DNA of 11,612 bases, from assembly GCA_027575765.1 (NCBI GenBank), contig JANBPT010001262.1, positions 1-11,612 on the forward strand, in the 5' to 3' direction. The position numbers were made by a program, and so were the translations under genes. A model generated the notes under the pieces. It was not told the origin of the DNA. It was given only the letters and a program-made list of their open reading frames with translations, and did no database searches. Each line of letters starts with the position of its first letter. Position 1 is the stretch's first letter. The DNA comes from Tieghemiomyces parasiticus (Eukaryota > Kickxellomycota > Dimargaritomycetes > Dimargaritales > Dimargaritaceae). Below are positions 6,316-11,612 of this stretch, one piece after another.

Positions 6316-9024
6316 TCAGGACGGAGCCGGTAACTCGCCGCGGTCTTGTAGTAGCTTCTGGACTGCCGCGTAGGCGGCCACGAAGGCCTTCTGGTGTTTA
6401 CTGGGCCGACGTTTGCCTGCCTTGACGAAGCGTTCGTCCTGGACGGCGTCCCACCCCAAATGTTTCAGGTGTTCCAAGTCCACCCACGCAAACGACCGCT
6501 TGGCGCCTAGGTCGCGGTCATAAAAGCGAATCAACCGGTCTTCGGGCCCGTGGGATAAGTGGGCCACGTCGGTGGGTACCTCTCGTCCGCGCGGATTGAC
6601 AACGTCCGCCGGGAACCACGGGAACGCTGGGATCTTGGCCCACACGATGTCGCCGGGACGGAACCCCGGGGGCGCCGTGGTACCACGTTGGCGGACCACC
6701 ACGGCTGGAGTCTGCGGGGTGGCCGGCCCATCGGAGGCCACTGAGGCCTGGTCGGTAGCCGATCGCGGCGGTGTGCTCGTCGCTACGGCTATCTCCTGGA
6801 ATGAGCGCTTACGCGACGCCGTCCGGCGACCGCGGCCCGCCGCCGGGGAATCAGCAGAGGTAGCGTCCGTGTGGAGCCGGTTGAGTTCGCGTTGCTGGCG
6901 GCTGACGGGGGTCGCCACTCGACGCAGGCCCGCGGGTTCGGGCGTCGCCGGGGAAGTACTGGCTGGTGGAGGCGGGGGCTCCGATCCAGTGGGTTGGGTA
7001 CCCATGGACCGGCTACGCGGCCGCTCACCCTCAGTTCGAGCCTCGGCTGGTCGGGCGCTGAGGGGGGCCCGGTGGTCGTCCACCGGCCGAGGCTCTAGTT
7101 GCGGGGTTGCATTGAAGATCAGGGGGGAGGGGGGCACCAGCGGCGTGCCTGTCGAGGTCAATGGTAACTCACGGTACTGAGCGCGGGCCAACCTCATGCG
7201 GTCCTCCAGGACCCGGCGGAGGCGGGCGGCCGCACGGTAGTACGGCGTATCAGGTCGGTTGTAGGTCTGGGCGTTGCGGATCACCCGGCGGGCGTCCGCC
7301 TCGAAGTCATCTAGGGAGCGATACTCGTAGTGGGCCAGGCGTTGCCCCATCGTGCCGAGGTCCATGGGGTCCGCAATGACGTCGCGGTAGTCGGGAACCA
7401 GCAGAGCCGATACGGGCTCGGCGAAGAAGCCGCGCGCGTCAGCGTCCTGCAGGGCGTGGAGGACAGGCCACAGCACCCGGGCTAGCGGATAGATGAAGCC
7501 TTCGACGTACTCGCGCTGCAGGCGGAACCGCTTGAGCTTTTCGCGTTCCCGCTTGCGCACCAATTCCACCAGCATCCGGATGCGCTCCAGGTCCTTGCGC
7601 ACACGCTGTAGAATCTGGAACTGACGCTCGCTCTCCAGCTCGGCGGCTTTCTGCTGAGTGGCTGAGGCGGTCCAGGGCTCGAGGTGCAGGCGTTTGATGA
7701 GTGGAGCCCCGCGCCGGCTGCGCCGCTTGAGCGACCAGTACCGGGCCAGCTGGGTTACGAAGACACGCCCCTGCTGGACGGCGGCCCGGCCCGCCGGCAT
7801 GCGCAGCCGGCCGGCCAGGTACTCGGGGATGACCGGCGCCAAGGCGTTGTAGTGGCGGAAGGCCGGGGTGTCGGCACTAGTGGCGGGCGTGAGCAGGGCG
7901 GCCAAGGCAGCACTGCGCTCGGCCTGCAGGGCCAGTTCGGCGTCGGATCGTTCAAGGGTGGTGGCGGCGTGGGACCAGTCCGGCGGCTCCACGTGGTCGG
8001 CGGGGGCATGCCGGTCACAGTAGGAGCGGAAGGTAGGTTCACCCGTGGACCGATGAGGCTTGACCTTCAGGTAGAGCCGGGCCTTGCGGGCGCAGGTGAC
8101 GTGATAAGCCGTGTAGCACGCCTTGTTGGAACACTGGATACAGGCGCCCTTGCGGCGCTTGCAGATGGTGCAAGTTAGCCGCCAGCGGCTCTTGGGCACG
8201 CGGTCGACATGATCGATGGGTTCCATGTAGACCGGGTTGGCCACGGTGACCTCGGGGATCCAGAGCGCGCAGAGAAGGTGGGCCCACTTGTTCATGGTGG
8301 TCTTCTTGAAGGCGCCGTCCGTGTAGGGGCAGAAGAGGCAAGGTACGTGCGTTTCGGGCGAGATCATGCAGCGGCGGCACAGCCACTGGCCCTCGGGGAT
8401 GTACGGCACGCCGTAGCAGTCCTGGTGCACGGCCAGGTTGCAGCCATCACAGAACACGATGGCGTTGCTGTTCTCGCACTCCTCCTCACCGCAAATGTTG
8501 CAGGCGGCGTCCTCGGCGGGGAGGGCAGCGTGCTCCTGTTCGGCGCGGGTACGCTGGATCGTCTTGGTCAAGTCAAACCACTCCTTCTCGAGACAGTCGA
8601 TCAGGGTCTCGAACAGGTTGGTCGGGATGGGGTTGAGACTGGAGCGGGCCCGTTGCGCATTGATCAAGTCCAACCAGGCCCGGTCTTCCTCGTCCATGTC
8701 GTACTCGACGCGGTGGGCCAAGTCGGCCTCGGTGAGCTGGGCATTGCGTATGTAGTGCGAGTCAGGCCGTTTGAAAACGTCCCAGTCCTCGTCGGGCGGG
8801 CCCAGCACCGCGTTCACATCGATGAGACGGAAGCGGGCCACGGGCAGGGCGGCCAGGGCGCGGCGCGGGATGAGGGCAGGCGATGCTGGGGCGGTCGCTA
8901 GCGCGGTCACCACAGGGTAGGCGGTCGCAGGGTCTAGGTCCGGGAAGAACTCTGTGTAGCGCCGCTCCTCGCGGGGCTTATCGGTGCCGGCGGGCGCCCC
9001 GTGGGCAGGTGGAGGGTCAACCAT
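6316..9024 (-). CDS. NTO1: BRPF/Nto1-type chromatin reader (PHD-ePHD-bromo-PWWP)
   Basis: Intronless gene for a 902-aa nuclear scaffold/reader of a MYST histone H3 acetyltransferase complex (NuA3 in yeast, MOZ/MORF-BRPF in animals). Visible domains: EPL-like region (about 20-160); PHD finger with complete C4HC3 ligands (C175, C178, C192, C195, H200, C203, C216, C219); zinc knuckle (C229, C232, H249, C252); second PHD (C285, C288, C295 or C298, C303, H308, C311, C336, H339); basic coiled coil (about 465-505); bromodomain (about 507-605) with PDY 544-546, PMDLGTM 553-559 and the acetyl-lysine-binding Asn589; a Pro/Ser/Thr-rich linker with a basic cluster at 731-740 (likely NLS); and a PWWP domain (about 787-860) whose core reads PWFP at 802-805. 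By family, the first PHD reads the H3 tail and PWWP reads H3K36me3. ATG 9024 is the first in-frame Met after the upstream stop at 9178-9180. It is divergent from PIS1. Yeast Nto1 lacks the bromodomain and PWWP. Confidence 0.95.
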   Translation of the reverse strand: MVDPPPAHGAPAGTDKPREERRYTEFFPDLDPATAYPVVTALATAPASPALIPRRALAALPVARFRLIDVNAVLGPPDEDWDVFKRPDSHYIRNAQLTEADLAHRVEYDMDEEDRAWLDLINAQRARSSLNPIPTNLFETLIDCLEKEWFDLTKTIQRTRAEQEHAALPAEDAACNICGEEECENSNAIVFCDGCNLAVHQDCYGVPYIPEGQWLCRRCMISPETHVPCLFCPYTDGAFKKTTMNKWAHLLCALWIPEVTVANPVYMEPIDHVDRVPKSRWRLTCTICKRRKGACIQCSNKACYTAYHVTCARKARLYLKVKPHRSTGEPTFRSYCDRHAPADHVEPPDWSHAATTLERSDAELALQAERSAALAALLTPATSADTPAFRHYNALAPVIPEYLAGRLRMPAGRAAVQQGRVFVTQLARYWSLKRRSRRGAPLIKRLHLEPWTASATQQKAAELESERQFQILQRVRKDLERIRMLVELVRKREREKLKRFRLQREYVEGFIYPLARVLWPVLHALQDADARGFFAEPVSALLVPDYRDVIADPMDLGTMGQRLAHYEYRSLDDFEADARRVIRNAQTYNRPDTPYYRAAARLRRVLEDRMRLARAQYRELPLTSTGTPLVPPSPLIFNATPQLEPRPVDDHRAPLSARPAEARTEGERPRSRSMGTQPTGSEPPPPPASTSPATPEPAGLRRVATPVSRQQRELNRLHTDATSADSPAAGRGRRTASRKRSFQEIAVATSTPPRSATDQASVASDGPATPQTPAVVVRQRGTTAPPGFRPGDIVWAKIPAFPWFPADVVNPRGREVPTDVAHLSHGPEDRLIRFYDRDLGAKRSFAWVDLEHLKHLGWDAVQDERFVKAGKRRPSKHQKAFVAAYAAVQKLLQDRGELPAPS

Positions 9025-9046
9025 GCCGGCAAAGCGAGAGGTGGGG

Positions 9047-9067
9047 CGTGTGTACGTGCGTGTGTGG
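9047..9067 (+). repeat. Imperfect GT repeat in BRPF leader
   Basis: An imperfect alternating GT tract, interrupted by AC and C, lies 23-43 bases upstream of the BRPF ATG. On the transcribed sense strand it reads as a CA-rich repeat. It may vary in length between strains. Confidence 0.4.
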
Positions 9068-9245
9068 CACGACGGGATCGGTGGAATGAATGGGCGGAGG
9101 ATGCGTGTGGAGGGGAATCGGGGGTCATTGAGGTGTGGCAGGGTGGGGAGTATTCGGTAAGAATGCGTGCCACCGTGTCACGTCAGGTGAGGAGGTGAGC
9201 GAGGAGGTGGTTGGGCGCGGGATGGCAGTCAATGGTGTTGACCGC

Positions 9246-9269
9246 GGGCTGGGGCGGGGCAGGGCAGGG
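9246..9269 (+). promoter_or_regulatory. G-quadruplex motif / GC-box in divergent promoter
   Basis: Five G-runs (3, 4, 4, 3, 3) are separated by loops of one or two bases, with another GGG at 9277-9279. This satisfies the G-quadruplex rule with a spare run. The inner part also resembles a GC box. The G-rich strand is the template strand of BRPF, 222 bases upstream of its ATG, and the non-template strand of PIS1. Function is inferred from position. Confidence 0.45.
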
Positions 9270-9670
9270 CAAGAGCGGGCGCATGCGGGGAGGTCGGACG
9301 AAGGGGTGAGGACGGAGCCGTGGTGTTTTAGGCGACAGGGGTTACAAGTGATGCTCAGGGCTAAGGGAGGCCAGGCGCTGGTGGCGAGGTGAGTGGAGTG
9401 TAGGCGATACGGATACCCGTGCCTGTATGCTTATTCTCGGGCAAGGCCTGCCTAGTCGCCCACCTACCCTCCCGCTCTCCAACCCAATTCAGCGTCCCCA
9501 CCTCCCTCCCGCATCAGCCATATCCGAGACTTGAGCCCGCCTCGCCACGGTCTTGACTGTCCGGCCTTCTCTCGCATTCTTCAAGCCCTCAACGCCAATT
9601 GACCCCCTCCTCCTCCTTCTCTGACGTATCGCTCGGTATCGCACCGGACGACCACCTCGATTCCACCGCC

Positions 9671-11145
9671 ATGGCCACCGAAAATGTCTTCATGTTCATT
9701 CCGAACCTTATCGGTAGGTGGACGAGACGGCGGGAGGAGGAAGACCTGCCCGCTGTTCTACGTCGCATGGCTGATTGCCCCCCCTCCTCTCGACATTCGT
9801 GGCACAGGTACCCCGCTTGTGAAGACCTGCCCTGTGTTAACCTGCTAACCTACCACCCCTCCCCGCTTCCCTACAGGCTATACGCGCGTGATACTGGCTG
9901 GCCTCTCGCTTTACTACATGGGCCAGAATCCCGGCCTGTGTCTCGTGCTGTACGGGCTTTCGTGCCTCCTCGATGCTTTGGACGGCCACGCTGCGCGCCG
10001 GTTCCACCAGAGTAAGCGAGCTACGCATTCCCTACCCCGCCATAGGTGGCCTGATGGCCTGTTTATGGAGGGAAACGCTGATCTAATCTTTTCGCCTTTC
10101 ACTCGCCCGTCCCATCCTTCCATCTACCAGGCAGCCGCTTCGGTGCCGTCCTGGACATGGTAACCGATCGGTAAGTGTGCCGCCCGCGTTTTACATCTGC
10201 CTACCCCCCTCTTTAATCCTTACTTTCGATCCGTAAGCATCTGTCTCTAATTTATGATCCATGATGTCGCCGCCTCGTACCCTTCCACGGTCCCGTCAGG
10301 TGCACCACCATTTGTCTCCTGTGCTACCTGGCCCAGGTCTATCCGGCATGGACGCTGCTGTTCCAGTTCCTGATCTCCCTTGACATCAGCAGCCACTACA
10401 TCCACATGTACAGGTAAGTGTGGCCTACTGTATGGCTGACCATCTACCCCAGGACCGTGCACGCATGAGCACCGCCCAACCCTGGCTTACCTGCATAGGC
10501 TGGACGGGCCCCTTCGTTCTTTTCCCTAATATCCCTTCCCCGCCACCCCTGGTTAGTTCTTTGGTGGCTGGTGCTGAGAGCCACAAGCGCATCTCTGAGA
10601 AGCAGAACATGATCCTACGGGCCTATTACCATGATAACGTAAGTCAACCGCTCTCCCAGTGCTACGTGTGTGCGTGTGTGTGTATGTGTGCCCAATCGAC
10701 CGGGACTGGCGATGAACTTCTGTCGCTTACTTACCCATTCGCCCCACCTGCCTCTCCGGACCCCTAACTACTGCCCAACTCTTTCCACCCAGCGCGTCCT
10801 GTTCCTCTTTTGTTTTGGCAACGAGGCCTTCTTCATGCTCCTCTACGCCTACCATTCCCTCGCAGCCTACTCGGGTAAGTCTGATCGGCTGGTTAGTTAA
10901 CGTCTGGCGGTACAGCTGTTTGCCCTGCACCCCTCGCCGGTTTGTAATCGCCGGTCATTAACGCAGTCCTCTCTACCTCTACCCATACGATGCCCATCTC
11001 GACCGCAGGCCTGCTCCTCACCCTGCTAGTCCTCACGTTCCCCATCTGCGCAGGGAAGCAGGTCATCAGTGTTATCCAGCTCATCGGCTCGTCGAAGCAG
11101 CTGGCCGCTATCGACGTCAAAGAACGTGCCCAGGCCCGGCAGTGA
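9671..11145 (+). CDS. PIS1: Phosphatidylinositol synthase, seven exons
   Basis: CDP-diacylglycerol-inositol 3-phosphatidyltransferase, an ER membrane enzyme making phosphatidylinositol and CMP from CDP-DAG and myo-inositol. Exons: 9671-9713, 9877-10011, 10131-10170, 10300-10413, 10557-10638, 10793-10874, 11009-11145; the joined frame is 633 nt, 210 aa. All introns are GT-AG, 119-163 nt. The complete CDP-alcohol phosphatidyltransferase motif is visible: D47, D50, G51, A54, R55, G64, D68, D72, with exactly eight residues between R55 and G64. Family blocks such as IPNLIG near the N-terminus, SSHYIHMY (104-111), SHK in exon 5, GNEAFF in exon 6 and KQVISVIQL near the C-terminus agree with yeast and animal PI synthases, as does the length (about 210-220 aa). 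Several hydrophobic helices are evident. ATG 9671 has a strong Kozak context (CCGCCATGG). An upstream in-frame extension to 9599 begins only with TTG, so I reject it. Confidence 0.95.
9714..9876 (+). other. PIS1 intron 1 with internal direct repeat
   Basis: This 163-nt intron has donor GTAGGT, a strong branch site TGCTAAC (9843-9849) and acceptor CTACAG. A perfect 12-base direct repeat (GAAGACCTGCCC) occurs at 9740-9751 and 9821-9832. There is no stop in the frame entering from exon 1, so a retained-intron transcript would read on, shifted, through exon 2 to a TAA at 10013-10015, inside the exon 2 donor. Confidence 0.85.
10665..10690 (+). repeat. GT microsatellite in PIS1 intron 5
   Basis: An imperfect (GT)n tract with single C and A interruptions lies 27 bases inside intron 5 (10639-10792), well away from the branch site CTAAC (10764-10768) and acceptor. 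It is a likely length polymorphism with little effect on splicing. Confidence 0.7.
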
Positions 11146-11612
11146 TCCGTCAGGCCACCACGACTTCCCACTTTATCCGTCATGTTCAACCGGCCTACCT
11201 CTTCTTTTTCCCCCTTCGATACTGTTTTCCGCCTTCTGAGGTTATTAAACCAATTATTGTTACCCTCATGTCTCGCAGGGAAATGTGGCGGTGGTGTATA
11301 GAGTGCACCATAATAAGCGAGACCTTCTCACAGAGACCCGTCCCAGAGTACTCGAAACTGTCCCATCGTGGGCCTCGTACATCCCAGCCCCACTGTTGTG
11401 GGCGTGGCGCCTGCGCTGCCCTATTATGAGACACCACGCGCAGACCTACGTCGTTGCTGGTTTCCTCATCTCATGACTCTGCCGTGCACGTCCTCATTCT
11501 TCTATCCCGTCACGCTAACCGCCTTCGCCTTATCCGACCCTTCTTCTACATCGCACGCCCATTGTCCCCCATCCTGTCAGCCGCGTGTGTCTCACTCTTC
11601 CCTCCATCATGT
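11146..11612. other. PIS1 3' flank and right edge
   Basis: After the PIS1 stop, a T/C-rich stretch leads to an ATTAAA-containing AT-rich patch at 11241-11262, the likely 3' end. From about 11470 to the window end the plus strand is strongly C/T-rich, as it is upstream of PIS1, and ATGs occur at 11473 and 11609. The frame from 11473 is open to the edge (46 codons), but pyrimidine-rich DNA has few stops by composition and the residues match no family I know. This could be the leader of a further plus-strand gene just outside the window. Confidence 0.4.
11244..11249 (+). terminator. Candidate PIS1 poly(A) signal ATTAAA
   Basis: ATTAAA, the commonest variant of the polyadenylation hexamer, lies 99 bases past the PIS1 stop in a local AT-rich patch. 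The distance suits a normal 3' UTR. Confidence 0.45.

Larger units (their letters stand above)
9025..9670. promoter_or_regulatory. Divergent promoter between BRPF and PIS1
   Basis: This 646-bp region must hold the promoters and 5' UTRs of both flanking genes. From 9025 to about 9400 the plus strand is G-rich; from about 9430 to 9670 it is C/T-rich. Each gene therefore has a pyrimidine-rich sense-strand leader, a common feature of fungal upstream sequence, and the switch near 9400-9430 may mark the shared centre. No clear TATA box is seen. Two CCAAT pentamers (9484-9488, 9595-9599) lie on the PIS1 side and could bind an NF-Y/HAP-type factor. A GT-rich repeat (9047-9067) lies just upstream of the BRPF start. 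I see no inositol-response element matching the yeast consensus. Confidence 0.55.

Noticed and set aside
6572..7180. 202-codon plus-strand open frame opposite the BRPF linker and PWWP
   Set aside because: It is antisense to clear PWWP coding sequence, has low-complexity Gly/Arg composition, and matches no domain.
8209..8901. 230-codon ATG-initiated open frame on the plus strand opposite BRPF
   Set aside because: It lies antisense to the PHD region, whose zinc ligands and family match prove the minus-strand frame. High GC at third codon positions routinely opens such antisense frames.
9599..9670. 24-residue N-terminal extension of PIS1
   Set aside because: The frame is open, but the extension would start at TTG. 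ATG 9671 has a strong Kozak context and gives the usual family N-terminus.
1..11612. Search by eye for a mobile element, CRISPR array, rRNA or multi-gene accessory system
   Set aside because: No transposase or integrase motifs, terminal repeats, spaced repeats or rRNA blocks were seen. The recognisable genes are ordinary eukaryotic housekeeping or membrane genes without operon-like organisation.

Overview
The window looks like nuclear DNA from a eukaryote, most likely a fungus, and an early-diverging one fits best. The main evidence is a phosphatidylinositol synthase gene broken by six short introns (119-163 nt). Five of their donors read GTAAG and the sixth GTAGG; acceptors are preceded by pyrimidines, and most introns have a CTAAC/CTAAT-type branch site. 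Start codons sit in Kozak-like contexts, and the coding sequence is GC-rich. The phylum placement is inference from protein architecture, not from a database search.

Layout, left to right: (1) 1-1888, no recognisable gene, with two neighbouring G-rich tracts and a GATA cluster; (2) 1889-2455 (-), a 188-aa four-helix membrane protein of MARVEL type; (3) 2456-5184, a 2.7-kb spacer with no convincing gene, beginning with a strong G-quadruplex motif in front of the minus-strand gene and ending with a TATA box in front of the plus-strand gene; (4) 5185-5919 (+), a second four-helix membrane protein of 244 aa; (5) 5920-6315, a short convergent 3' region; (6) 6316-9024 (-), an intronless 902-aa BRPF/Nto1-type chromatin reader with an EPL-like region, PHD, zinc knuckle, extended PHD, bromodomain and PWWP; (7) 9025-9670, a divergent promoter whose strand composition flips in the middle and which carries a G-quadruplex motif; (8) 9671-11145 (+), PIS1, seven exons, 210 aa; (9) 11146-11612, 3' flank and a pyrimidine-rich edge that may lead into another gene.

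The genes do not form a pathway or cassette. BRPF/Nto1 is a scaffold subunit of a MYST-family histone H3 acetyltransferase complex (NuA3-like), PIS1 makes phosphatidylinositol in the ER, and the two tetraspan proteins are membrane proteins of unknown role. I see no mobile element, CRISPR array, rRNA or tRNA, and nothing that I would call a new multi-gene system. The points most worth a second look are the single-polypeptide PHD/bromo/PWWP architecture, the G-quadruplex motifs in front of both minus-strand genes, the 40-nt PIS1 exon carrying half of the active site, and the two divergent orphan tetraspan genes.
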